NCBI GenBank assembly: GCA_018716625.1
Contig: DVJQ01000010.1
Coordinates: 1-55,821, forward strand
Direction of reading: 5' to 3'
Source: Candidatus Galligastranaerophilus intestinavium
GTDB lineage: Bacteria; Cyanobacteriota; Vampirovibrionia; Gastranaerophilales; Gastranaerophilaceae
Length of the DNA stretch: 55,821 bases
Below, piece after piece: positions 33,959 through 42,652 of this stretch (within the stretch, counting starts at the first letter, position 1; each line of letters opens with the position of its first letter). The position numbers and the translations under genes are program-made. The notes beneath the pieces were generated by a model. That model did no database searches, was not told the origin of the DNA, and saw only the letters and a program-made list of their open reading frames with translations.

Positions 33959-36825
33959 GCGGGGTGTATAACTTCGCCCAAGCTTTCTATGTAGCTCATT
34001 TGATTTTCTATTGTATCAGGGCTTGCCAAAATGGAGATTGTAGGTTTATTTTTGAAAATGTGATTAGCAGCTTGTGTAACATCTTCAATTGTAATTGAGT
34101 CAATTGCTTTTACATATTCGTCAATTCTTTTAATACCATAGGGCAGTGTCATATTGGTCGAGAGCAAATCTGTTTCGCTTGAGGGTAATTCTGTTTGCTT
34201 CGCAATTCTTTGTTTGAGCTGCATTTTTGCAGAGTCAAGTTCTTCTTGTGTGACGGGTTCTTTTAAAAGTTTTTGTACTTGAGTGTCAAAACCGTCAAGA
34301 CATTTTTGCAAATTGTCGTATTTTATGTCGTTTTGTGCTTTATCATCCGTTGTTGATGTTATAAACATGGTTAAAATGCCTGTATCTTCAAACGATTGAA
34401 CTTGGGATGATACTCTGTAAGCCAGTTTTTGTTTTTCGCGCAGTTCTTGAAAAAGCCTTGAAGCGGGTGAACCGCCTAAAATTTCGTTTAACAGTTCAAA
34501 CTTTACGTCGTCTTTTATGTTGCCGGACATTTTAAAAGAATATGTTTTATAAATTTGCGCTTGGTTTAATTCCGCACTGTCCAATATGACTTTTGTCGAT
34601 TTGTTGGGTTTAAAAATATTTGTAAATTTTGGTGTAAAATCTTTGAAGGCAACAGGACTTTGCGAGATTTTTTGAAGCGCACTTTGTTTTGTTGCGGGGT
34701 ATTTTTTAAACGGTGCGGTTACGACAAAATTTGATGAGCCTTTGTTTAACATATCGCTATAGTGTTTTATGACATCGTTTAAGGTCATTTTATCGAGCCC
34801 TTCAAGAATTTCTCTTGCTGAGCCAAAATACCCGGGATACAATTGAACAAGCATATTGTCCGAGCCGTCTTTATCTATGGATTCAAAATAACTTCTTATT
34901 TTTGTTTTAGCGGCCTCAAAGTCCTCTTGAGAGAAGTTTGGATTATACATAATTTCATTTAGTATATCAAGCGTTGAATCCAGATTTTGCGCCATGCAGT
35001 TTGCATTAACCAAAATTTGAAAACCATTGGAGTCAAATGTGTAGTCTATTCCGTTTGAATTTGTAAGCATACTCATTTGCTCTTTTGTGCGAATTGATGA
35101 GCCCTTATTGAGTAATTCAGTTAAAACATAAGGTATGGCAAGATTTTTGGGCAATGCTTGAATAGCACTTATTCTCCAGTTTAGGTAGCAAACATCTGAT
35201 TTATCGGAATTATTAAGTGCAATGTGAGTGTTATTTTTTAGCCTGTATTCTTCAATGCCTGTTGTGTCAATTTTTCTTGAACCGAATGAAATTGAGGCTG
35301 CTGCAGATTTTGGCTGTTTTTTAACAAATTTTGATTGTTGATAGTTTTTAAGTATTTGCTCATCACTTACGGACGTTGGATGAACAATCGCCATTGACAC
35401 CTTATTCAAATCAAGATATTTTTGCGCAGCGTTAACTATGTCATTTGGAGTCAGTGAGTTTATTATGTTTTGCATTTGAGAAATATCTTGCAAATTTCCG
35501 TCCAGATAGCCGCTCCCTATTGTTTCGCAAATGTTTTCCGCACTTTCAAAATTCATTGCCAAAGCCTTTGACAATGTACTTTTTATGGTGCTCATTTCAT
35601 ATTCGTTTGGCGGATTTTTTGATAAATCAAGAATTGCATCATAAAATGCGTCAATTGCTTTTTGTTCGTATTGCGGCGGTGTATTTAATTGAACAAAAAG
35701 TGCTTGCGGGTCGTCTTTTTTCAGGCCGACTTTTTGCATACTGAGATAACTGTAAGAATTTAATTGCGAAAGGGATTTTGTCAGCCTTGAGTCCGAATTT
35801 CCCTCAAGCAAGACTGCAAGTGCCTCAAGGGTTATTGAGTCTTTTAAATTGTTTGACGACGGCGCTGCAAAGCCCATAATAACATTTGTAGAGTTTGAAA
35901 TCGGTGTTTTTAAATCTATTCTCACCGATTTTTCTATTGGTGTCAGAGTTTCTTTTCTTATGTCGTTAGCGCGCACTTTTGCGTCTTGTCTGAATTCTTT
36001 TGCAAGTATTTCTATTGCTTCGTTAGGGTTTACATCGCCTACAACTACTGTGTATAGTGAATCTGGCGTGTAGTGCTTTGACCAGTAGTCAACAACATCA
36101 TCCCTGTTTAAGTTATTAACCGTTTCTATAGAGCCTGCTACAAGATTTTCTGATTTAGAGTCAATTTGAAATAAATTTCTTACAACCTCATTTGCTGCAA
36201 CTGTTGTAACATCATCGTTTATCATGCTGATTTCAGACGTTACGGGCCCTTTTTCCTTTTCCAGCATTTCGTTGTAGAATTTAGGACGCAAAATCATATC
36301 CGCATGCATCATTGCCGCTTGTTTAAAGTCCTTTATATTCATTATCCCTGAGGAGATGTAATAATCTGTCTGCGCGTAATCGGTTGATGCGTTTGTGCTT
36401 GCGCCCATTTTGGTTACATCTTTAAAAAATTGTCCGGGGGCAAGTTTTTCGCTGCCGTTAAATAAATTGTGCTCTATAAAGTGACTTATGCCGCGAATCC
36501 TGTCGGTTTCATTCATCGAACCTGAATCTACAAAGGTTTTTAGTATTGTTGTGCCCTCTCTTGGCAAAATTGCTACCCTTTGGCCGCTTTTTAACATATA
36601 AGTATATATGTTTTCTCCAAAAGGTGTTTGAAGTGTTCCAAGGTAGGAATATTCCCCTGCAATTTTTGGGTTTACAAGTGTGGGATTTATAGGGTTAGCC
36701 ATATACATCGGCATTACCTGATAGGGCGGATTTGTGTATGTAAATTGCCCCTTTGCTTGGTATACACCTCTTTGGTATTGTGGTATAAAATTTTGATTAT
36801 AATTATAATTAATATTTGGCAACAT
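33955..36825 (-). CDS. M16 (pitrilysin/insulinase) metallopeptidase, two-lobed
   Basis: 956-residue zinc peptidase. Inverted zinc motif H115-F-I-E-H119 in the first lobe, with the downstream ligand region EKGPVTSEI, and an inactive second lobe from ~510 on (RLKNNTHIALNNS, GGSPASRLFQELREKQKLAY). Such single-chain enzymes enclose and cut small unfolded peptides. The N-terminal ~65 residues are rich in Tyr, Pro and Asn and contain no signal peptide, so it is probably cytosolic unless exported another way. AAGG 10 nt before the ATG. Confidence 0.9.
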   Translation of the reverse strand: MLPNINYNYNQNFIPQYQRGVYQAKGQFTYTNPPYQVMPMYMANPINPTLVNPKIAGEYSYLGTLQTPFGENIYTYMLKSGQRVAILPREGTTILKTFVDSGSMNETDRIRGISHFIEHNLFNGSEKLAPGQFFKDVTKMGASTNASTDYAQTDYYISSGIMNIKDFKQAAMMHADMILRPKFYNEMLEKEKGPVTSEISMINDDVTTVAANEVVRNLFQIDSKSENLVAGSIETVNNLNRDDVVDYWSKHYTPDSLYTVVVGDVNPNEAIEILAKEFRQDAKVRANDIRKETLTPIEKSVRIDLKTPISNSTNVIMGFAAPSSNNLKDSITLEALAVLLEGNSDSRLTKSLSQLNSYSYLSMQKVGLKKDDPQALFVQLNTPPQYEQKAIDAFYDAILDLSKNPPNEYEMSTIKSTLSKALAMNFESAENICETIGSGYLDGNLQDISQMQNIINSLTPNDIVNAAQKYLDLNKVSMAIVHPTSVSDEQILKNYQQSKFVKKQPKSAAASISFGSRKIDTTGIEEYRLKNNTHIALNNSDKSDVCYLNWRISAIQALPKNLAIPYVLTELLNKGSSIRTKEQMSMLTNSNGIDYTFDSNGFQILVNANCMAQNLDSTLDILNEIMYNPNFSQEDFEAAKTKIRSYFESIDKDGSDNMLVQLYPGYFGSAREILEGLDKMTLNDVIKHYSDMLNKGSSNFVVTAPFKKYPATKQSALQKISQSPVAFKDFTPKFTNIFKPNKSTKVILDSAELNQAQIYKTYSFKMSGNIKDDVKFELLNEILGGSPASRLFQELREKQKLAYRVSSQVQSFEDTGILTMFITSTTDDKAQNDIKYDNLQKCLDGFDTQVQKLLKEPVTQEELDSAKMQLKQRIAKQTELPSSETDLLSTNMTLPYGIKRIDEYVKAIDSITIEDVTQAANHIFKNKPTISILASPDTIENQMSYIESLGEVIHPA

Positions 36826-36975
36826 GAAATTCTAACCTTTAACTATTAAAAAACAATAACACAAATTTATTGCCTAATGTATATCTAAAACTTAATTTAT
36901 TGTTACAAAGAATTATGCAAAAAAATATTGTTTCAAGTATTATATAATTAATAAATTGATTGGAGCATTCCAAAT

Positions 36976-38055
36976 ATGAATAATAAAAAACAAATCGGTA
37001 TACCCAGAGCATTATCTTATTATAATTATTTCCCCTATTATTACGGTTTCTTTTCGCATTTGGGGATTGACATTGTACTTAGCTCTCCTACTACCAAAAA
37101 AACCCTTTCAGACGGTTCTGCGCTTGTTGTAACGGAAACATGTCTGCCGATAAAGGTTTATGTGGGTCACATTGTAGAGCTTGTTAACAAGGGTGTAGAC
37201 AAAATTTTTGTTCCCTCAATTCAATCTATTGCTCCTAAAATATACAACTGCTCTAAAATACGCGGTTTGCCCGATCTTATAAGAAATGTTGTTAAGGGTG
37301 ACTTTGAGATTATCGAGGCTACTTTAGACAAATCCGAAAAAAATCTCGGCTTATATGAATTTTTAAAACAGGCGGTAAAACCTTTTGGAATTTATGATGA
37401 AAAACTTATAAAAGAAGCTTCGCGCGCAGGTTTTGTTGTTCAAAATAATTTTAGAGTAATGATGCAACAAGGTTTAGATTTTGAAGAAGCATTAAAAAAT
37501 GCAAAAAGCGGTAAAGTTGTTATTGCTCCAAAACAGGAAGAATCCTCAGGAGTAATTCATGTGGCACTTGTTGCCCATGGGTACAATATTTACGATAAAA
37601 AAGCAAGTATGGATATTTTCAAAAAACTCCGAAATATGGGAGTAGTTGTGCACAGTGCATATCAGCTAACCGACGGTGAATTACAGAGCGGAATAAAAGC
37701 GCTTGATACCAGTGAATATTGGGCAAATCAAATGGAAGTAACCGGATGTGCAGGACACTATTTAAAAAGTGACAAAATTGACGGAATAATTACAATAACC
37801 GCGTTTGGTTGCGGCCCTGATTCACTTATGATTGAAGACATTAAAAGGAAAGCGAAAAATTTCTCTAAGCCGCTTTTAAATTTATCAATAGACGAGCACA
37901 CAGGCGAGGCTGGTTTTGTAACAAGGCTTGAAGCCTTTTGTGATATGCTCTTTAGAAACAAAAGAGTAAAACTTACCAAAGCTTTGGAGGGCAATATTTC
38001 ATCAGATGTAAAAACCCTTCAGGATATTAATAATACCTTGATGCTTGGTAAGTAG
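36976..38055 (+). CDS. Acyl-CoA dehydratase activase-related protein (DUF2229)
   Basis: 359 residues beginning IGIPRALSYYNYFPYYYGFF, with SSPTTKKTLSDG, ETCLPIKVYVGHIVEL and IQSIAPKIYNCSKIRGLPD: the DUF2229 pattern found with activators and components of 2-hydroxyacyl-CoA dehydratases. Later Cys residues (VTGCAGHY, FGCGPDSL) fit an Fe-S site. Here it stands alone, without the ATPase activase or dehydratase subunits, so its substrate is unknown. GGAG 11 nt before the ATG; TATAAT box about 30 nt upstream. Confidence 0.82.
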   Translation: MNNKKQIGIPRALSYYNYFPYYYGFFSHLGIDIVLSSPTTKKTLSDGSALVVTETCLPIKVYVGHIVELVNKGVDKIFVPSIQSIAPKIYNCSKIRGLPDLIRNVVKGDFEIIEATLDKSEKNLGLYEFLKQAVKPFGIYDEKLIKEASRAGFVVQNNFRVMMQQGLDFEEALKNAKSGKVVIAPKQEESSGVIHVALVAHGYNIYDKKASMDIFKKLRNMGVVVHSAYQLTDGELQSGIKALDTSEYWANQMEVTGCAGHYLKSDKIDGIITITAFGCGPDSLMIEDIKRKAKNFSKPLLNLSIDEHTGEAGFVTRLEAFCDMLFRNKRVKLTKALEGNISSDVKTLQDINNTLMLGK

Positions 38056-38056
38056 T

Positions 38057-38326
38057 TTAATCGTTTGATTCATCTTCGATGATAGCTTGGGAAACGAGTT
38101 CAAACTCGTCCTCATCCTCTATTGTTTCAAAAATATAGTCTGAGTCATCCTGTTTTAGCCGCATAAGGACAATTTCACATTCTTCTTCATTGTCTATATC
38201 TGCATCTAGTGGCAGCAAAAGCGCATAATCCACGTCATTAACATTTACTATATCAAGAAGTTTAAGCTCAACTTCTTCACCGTTTTCGCCAATTGTTTTA
38301 ATGATTTCAAAATCGTTGTCTTTCAT
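38057..38326 (-). CDS. DUF1292 family protein
   Basis: 89 residues, strongly acidic; EVELKLLDIVNVNDVDYALLLP and the LMRLKQDD...ETIEDEDEFELV pattern are DUF1292. Same neighbour as in Firmicutes, where a DUF1292 gene follows the ruvX homologue. Start placed at the ATG after AAAGGGAT, 2 nt after ruvX ends. Function unknown. Confidence 0.8.
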   Translation of the reverse strand: MKDNDFEIIKTIGENGEEVELKLLDIVNVNDVDYALLLPLDADIDNEEECEIVLMRLKQDDSDYIFETIEDEDEFELVSQAIIEDESND

Positions 38327-38328
38327 AT

Positions 38329-38757
38329 TTATCCCTTTTCGTTTATATAATCTTGTAAAATCAGGCATGCGCTTTTAATATCTACAAGCCCTTTGTTTTT
38401 TGTGTATTTTTTTCCTTCTTTTTTTAAAATTTCTTCGGCCTCAAAAGAAGTCAACCTTTCGTCATGATATAAAATTTTATATTTGCCATCAAGCGGCTTA
38501 ATAAAATCTATGCAATTTTGTGCCTGTGCGCCCAATGTACCGTCCATATTGTAAGGCACACCTATTAAAATTGTATTTGTATTATATTTTTGACATATTT
38601 TTTCTATTTCATCAAGGGCCATTTTATCACCCCCTTTTGTAGTTTTTCTTTCGATTAAACCTTCGGGTGAAGCTATAATGTGCATAGGGTCGCAAACTGC
38701 AACACCTATCCTTTTTGTACCTATATCAAGTGCTACTATTCTTTCTTTTATATCCAT
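38329..38757 (-). CDS. ruvX: Holliday junction resolvase-like RuvX (YqgF)
   Basis: 142-residue RNase H-fold nuclease implicated in pre-16S rRNA processing and Holliday junction cleavage. Motifs: IVALDIGTKRIGVAVCD (first catalytic Asp), ILIGVPYNMDGT, YHDERLTSFEAE, and the C-terminal DIKSACLILQDYI with the last Asp. ATG chosen inside an open TTG; overlaps the upstream gene by 10 nt. Confidence 0.93.
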   Translation of the reverse strand: MDIKERIVALDIGTKRIGVAVCDPMHIIASPEGLIERKTTKGGDKMALDEIEKICQKYNTNTILIGVPYNMDGTLGAQAQNCIDFIKPLDGKYKILYHDERLTSFEAEEILKKEGKKYTKNKGLVDIKSACLILQDYINEKG

Positions 38758-40376
38758 TGTGACCAATTTTCTTCTAACGTTTTTATGATTTCCTTAGCAT
38801 TTTTGTTGTCATTTGATATTTGCCTTTTTTTGATAAAAATATTTTCTGTCGCATTTACTGATTCTGTTTTTTGTAAAAAATGAGCGTATACACTCTTTTT
38901 TATTATATGAGTGAGCAATTTTTCAAGCATTGTTGTATCCAAAGTTGCACTATAAAGAATATTTGCGCTGTTTTGCATATTTGTTTTTTTAAGTATATAG
39001 CATTGAAAGTATATTTTCTCTTTAAATTTTTCAATATAGTCTGTGTCTGCAAGCATTTCTTTTATTGTTGCATTCAATTCTTGCTCTATTTGTTTGATAT
39101 CAGGTGCGCAATTATCTATATTTTGCACAAGTTTTGACAGCGTTTGATGATTTTCGCAATTATAGTACCAGCTTGAAAACAAATCTGAGTTTAAGATTTT
39201 TGTGATTAATTTTTCCGCTTTATCATTTTTCTCCAGATTTTCTTTCAGTAAATCATGAAAGTTTATTTCTTTTGCGTTTGTATCATAGGTTATTTCGCGC
39301 CAGCATATAAATTCATAAGGTATAACCGTTTTTCCGCTCCAGCCTCTTGAGCTTAGAGTGTCAAAAATAAGTTTGCCTTCTTCGACTGAAAGTTTTGCAT
39401 GAAGTGAGGATTTAAAAAAGCGCAAAAGTATAACTTCAAAGTCTTTTTTTGTTACCTCGTCAAAACCAAAAGTGCTTATAGGGCCTTTTTGCAAATTAAA
39501 GACGGTAAAAAATGTTTGGATTGTGCCTTTATCTTTTTCTCTTGCAAAAACACAGGAAATGTTTGAGTTTCCGTCCGCACAGGAGTACCAAAAACCAAGC
39601 GGTTTTGAATTTTTTAAAAGTTGAGCATAGACTTCTTTTTTGTCAATATTTGTGTCAAAACCCATAAGCGACATTTTTTTGTATGATTTTTTTGCAAGCT
39701 GAGCAAGTTTTTTATCGCCGCAGTTTTTTGAGCACCAATTAAGTGCTTCAAGTGCAAAGTATGATTTAGAATCTGCAAGTGCCTGTATTATTTTTTCATC
39801 AATTAAAACATTTGGATAAAAATATGCAAAAGGTGATAGAATGTTGGCAAGCCCATCGCCGCTATAATCATCTATTATAGAGCTAATTAACATATCTCTG
39901 TCGTTTGGGTTTACGGTAAAATAAAAATCAAAAAAATCAATTTTTGTTTCAGGACTGATTTTTGCCTCATCTAAAAATTTTTTTGTTTCATTGTCAATAA
40001 TTTCATCAGGATTTTTTATGTGCGATTGAATAAAATCATAGTCGATTTTTTGACCTTGCTCTCTTAAAATATTTATCAGATAAAGTTTTTTTACATCGGG
40101 AACGGAATTTTTGTTAAGCAGAGGAAAAATAGCCTCAAGAAGCATTTTTGGGCTTGAAATATTAAAAAGTAACAAAGTCAGAACGCTGTCGTAAATTTCG
40201 TTTGTAGCGGTTATTTCCTTTAAAAGTAACTCGGTTACAAACTTTTTATCATTAACTTTATTGAGTGTTTTTATACACTCCTCGACTTCAATATCGCTTG
40301 GAAATTTGGCGCTTTTAAATTTTAATATTGACTGTAAGACTTGCGCTCTAATTTGAATTTTATTTGAGGCTGTCAT
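38748..40376 (-). CDS. Conserved helical protein of unknown function
   Basis: 542 residues, no signal peptide. N-terminal ~250 residues are all-helical with repeated pairs (FVTELLLKEI, LLLFNIS, YFALEALNWCSKN), like a degenerate HEAT/ARM solenoid. A middle part (~255-375) is mixed alpha/beta (GFWYSCADGNSNISCVF, FFTVFNLQKGPIST). The C-terminus is helical again. It lies in an overlapping operon between a zinc-finger protein and ruvX (ATGA and 10-nt overlaps). I do not recognise the family; the partial gene at the window's right edge has a similar repeat flavour. Confidence 0.7.
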   Translation of the reverse strand: MTASNKIQIRAQVLQSILKFKSAKFPSDIEVEECIKTLNKVNDKKFVTELLLKEITATNEIYDSVLTLLLFNISSPKMLLEAIFPLLNKNSVPDVKKLYLINILREQGQKIDYDFIQSHIKNPDEIIDNETKKFLDEAKISPETKIDFFDFYFTVNPNDRDMLISSIIDDYSGDGLANILSPFAYFYPNVLIDEKIIQALADSKSYFALEALNWCSKNCGDKKLAQLAKKSYKKMSLMGFDTNIDKKEVYAQLLKNSKPLGFWYSCADGNSNISCVFAREKDKGTIQTFFTVFNLQKGPISTFGFDEVTKKDFEVILLRFFKSSLHAKLSVEEGKLIFDTLSSRGWSGKTVIPYEFICWREITYDTNAKEINFHDLLKENLEKNDKAEKLITKILNSDLFSSWYYNCENHQTLSKLVQNIDNCAPDIKQIEQELNATIKEMLADTDYIEKFKEKIYFQCYILKKTNMQNSANILYSATLDTTMLEKLLTHIIKKSVYAHFLQKTESVNATENIFIKKRQISNDNKNAKEIIKTLEENWSQWI

Positions 40377-40642
40377 TTTTTTGTGCCCCAGAGCATATCA
40401 ATTATTCTCTGTGCTTCTGCCGAGAGTGCGCCATCTTGCAGTATTAAATACTGTACCGCAATAAGGGTGCATTCCGAGCATATATTTACCCCCGGACCCT
40501 TTACAAGTTTTGGCACCATTGTATTTGGTCTGCCGCAAAAACTGCAATACTCTAATTCAATTTTTGGCGGCTGTTCCTTTGTTTCCGTATGTTTTTTTGA
40601 CTTTGAACCTATTGAAACTACTTTCTGCTCTTTATCGCTCAT
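40373..40642 (-). CDS. Standalone ClpX-type zinc-finger protein
   Basis: 89 residues. Polar N-terminus, then the four-Cys ClpX zinc-binding domain: C33-S-F-C36-G-R and C55-S-E-C58, with KLVKGPGVNICSEC between. In ClpX this domain dimerises and binds substrates and adaptors. The AAA+ part is absent, so this could be an adaptor-like or independent zinc protein. It heads the operon with the helical protein, ruvX and DUF1292. Confidence 0.85.
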   Translation of the reverse strand: MSDKEQKVVSIGSKSKKHTETKEQPPKIELEYCSFCGRPNTMVPKLVKGPGVNICSECTLIAVQYLILQDGALSAEAQRIIDMLWGTKK

Positions 40643-40703
40643 ATAAAACCCAAATAACTACACACTATTATTCTATATTTTTTTTGTCGTTATTACAAGA
40701 AAT

Positions 40704-41216
40704 TTACATTTGTCTGAGTTTTTTTGCTTTTTGTAATTTTAATATATTATTTTTAAATTTTTCTTTTTGTTCGGTGTTTAAGTACTCGCTCTTGTCTATG
40801 TTTAAAAAAAGTTCTTCGAATTCTTTTTGAGATATTTGCGTGCTCTCCAAAACTTTATCGGTATAAAAATCAGGATAATCGTCAGGTGTGGAAACTTGTG
40901 TTATTTTTTGCCAGTTTTTGTACTCAAATACCATATCCTCAATTGATATTCCAAGCGGTTCGCTGTATATCTTGAGTTTTGACAAAAGAATTTTTTTGTA
41001 CATTATAAGTTCTTGAACTACATATGAATTTTCGCAGCAAACATATATCTTTGACCCTTTTATTTTGTAGGGTTTTGAAGTAAGAGCAAATTTTTTACCG
41101 GCAATTTGTCCCCAAAATGAGAATATTGTAGAGTATTTAAAGGCAACCTGAGCCTTTTTGGAATTAAAAATTCCCTCGTTTAAAATATCTGAAATTATTG
41201 TTGCATCGTTGTTCAT
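40704..41216 (-). CDS. dciA: DciA-like (DUF721) replicative helicase operator
   Basis: 170 residues; the N-terminal ~95 match DUF721/DciA: WGQIAGKKFALTSKPYKIKGSKIYVCCENSYVVQELIM is the usual W-x-x-I-G...V.v.s..w..eL pattern. DciA helps load or move DnaB in bacteria that lack DnaC. The C-terminal half is extended and charged. The start lies 4 nt beyond the U-tract of the metK terminator, so expression depends on read-through or an internal promoter. Confidence 0.75.
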   Translation of the reverse strand: MNNDATIISDILNEGIFNSKKAQVAFKYSTIFSFWGQIAGKKFALTSKPYKIKGSKIYVCCENSYVVQELIMYKKILLSKLKIYSEPLGISIEDMVFEYKNWQKITQVSTPDDYPDFYTDKVLESTQISQKEFEELFLNIDKSEYLNTEQKEKFKNNILKLQKAKKLRQM

Positions 41217-41220
41217 TGTA

Positions 41221-41257
41221 TTAAAAAAGACGGCACGATATATATAACGCGCCGTCT
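41221..41257 (-). terminator. metK terminator
   Basis: On the minus strand, a 10-bp stem AGACGGCGCG / CGTGCCGTCT (one mismatch) with an AT loop, followed by a T run. Located between metK and dciA. Confidence 0.8.
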
Positions 41258-41270
41258 GAGTTAAAAAGTA

Positions 41271-42536
41271 CTAATTTGCGCAAGCAAGTGCTTGTTCTTT
41301 TAATTTGTTTGCAAGAGATGTATCTTCCCAAGGTACATCAAAATCTGTTCTTCCGATGTGTCCGTATGCAGCTAATTTTTGATAGAATTTGCCGCCATTT
41401 TTAGCGGGAAGATTTCTCAAATCAAATTGTTTGATAATTGCTGCAGGTCTAAGGTCAAAATTCTTTTCAACAAGTTTTGCAAGGCATTCATCATCAAGTT
41501 TGCCTGTATTGAAAGTATCAACAAGAATTGAAACAGGATGACTTACACCGATAGCATACGCAAGTTCTACTTCGCATTTTTCAGCTAAGCCTGCGGCAAC
41601 AATGTTTTTTGCTACCCAACGAGCAGCATATGCTGCCGAGCGGTCAACTTTTGTAGGGTCTTTGCCCGAGAATGCACCGCCGCCATGGCGAGCATATCCG
41701 CCGTATGTATCTACGATAATTTTTCTTCCGGTTAAGCCCGCATCACCTTGAGGTCCGCCAATTACAAATCTGCCTGATGGGTTGATTAAATATTTTGTTG
41801 TTGAATCCGGCTTAATTGCATCATTTGCAAAAACAGGTTCAATGACGTATTTAATCATATCTTCGCGGATTTGTGCCTGTATTTTTTGATTATCGCTAAC
41901 TCCGTTAATTTCGGGGTCATGTTGAGTGGATATAACTATTGTGTCTATTCTTGCGGGTTTTCCGTCTACATATTCAACCGTAACTTGTGATTTTCCGTCA
42001 GGTCTTAAATAGTTAACAGTTTTGTCTTTTCTTACTTTTGAGAGTTGAAAAGCCAATCTGTGTGCAAGTGAAATAGGCAGAGGCATAAGTTCGGGTGTTT
42101 CATTGCAAGCGTAGCCAAACATAATACCTTGATCGCCCGCACCAATGTCAAGCGTTTCGTCTTTTGAGGTGTCGGCGTTATCGTTTCTTGTTTCAAGAGC
42201 TTTATTTACACCGCCCGCAATATCGCTTGATTGTTCATCAATGCTTGTCAGAACGGCACATGTTTTATAGTCAAATCCGCCGCCTTCTTCGCCGTTGTAA
42301 CCTATTGATTTAATTGTATTTCTTACAACGGACGGAATATCTACATAGCAGTTAGATGTAATCTCACCGCAAACAAGCGCCATACCGGTCGTTACGGTTG
42401 TTTCGGCAGCAACTCTTGATTTTGGGTCTTTTGTTAAAAATTCATCTAAAATAGCATCAGAAATTTGGTCACAAACCTTATCGGGATGACCTTCTGTAAC
42501 AGATTCAGATGTGAATAAAAAATTTTTTAATGCCAT
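41271..42536 (-). CDS. metK: S-adenosylmethionine synthetase
   Basis: Makes SAM from methionine and [22 protein letters not shown] (catalytic His17, Asp19), [18 protein letters not shown], the hexapeptide-type [16 protein letters not shown], and [18 protein letters not shown]. 421 residues, slightly long because of an insertion in the central domain. GGAG before the ATG. I see no SAM riboswitch in the 116-nt gap to aspS. Confidence 0.97.
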   Translation of the reverse strand: MALKNFLFTSESVTEGHPDKVCDQISDAILDEFLTKDPKSRVAAETTVTTGMALVCGEITSNCYVDIPSVVRNTIKSIGYNGEEGGGFDYKTCAVLTSIDEQSSDIAGGVNKALETRNDNADTSKDETLDIGAGDQGIMFGYACNETPELMPLPISLAHRLAFQLSKVRKDKTVNYLRPDGKSQVTVEYVDGKPARIDTIVISTQHDPEINGVSDNQKIQAQIREDMIKYVIEPVFANDAIKPDSTTKYLINPSGRFVIGGPQGDAGLTGRKIIVDTYGGYARHGGGAFSGKDPTKVDRSAAYAARWVAKNIVAAGLAEKCEVELAYAIGVSHPVSILVDTFNTGKLDDECLAKLVEKNFDLRPAAIIKQFDLRNLPAKNGGKFYQKLAAYGHIGRTDFDVPWEDTSLANKLKEQALACAN

Positions 42537-42589
42537 TAATACTCACTCCAATTATATATAACAATACCAGTGTAACTTAAAAAAAATCG

Positions 42590-42617
42590 TGGTCAAATAA
42601 TATTTTTATTTTATAAT
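42590..42617 (+). promoter_or_regulatory. Candidate aspS promoter
   Basis: TGGTCA, 16-nt spacer, TATAAT. The leader of ~30 nt contains AAGAGGA before the aspS ATG, an ordinary leadered arrangement. Confidence 0.5.
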
Positions 42618-42652
42618 TACTTTATAAAGAGAATTTAAGAGGATTAAAAAGC

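Noticed and set aside
42537-42652. SAM riboswitch upstream of metK
   Set aside because: Only 116 nt shared by two divergent promoters, with no stable helices or riboswitch core.
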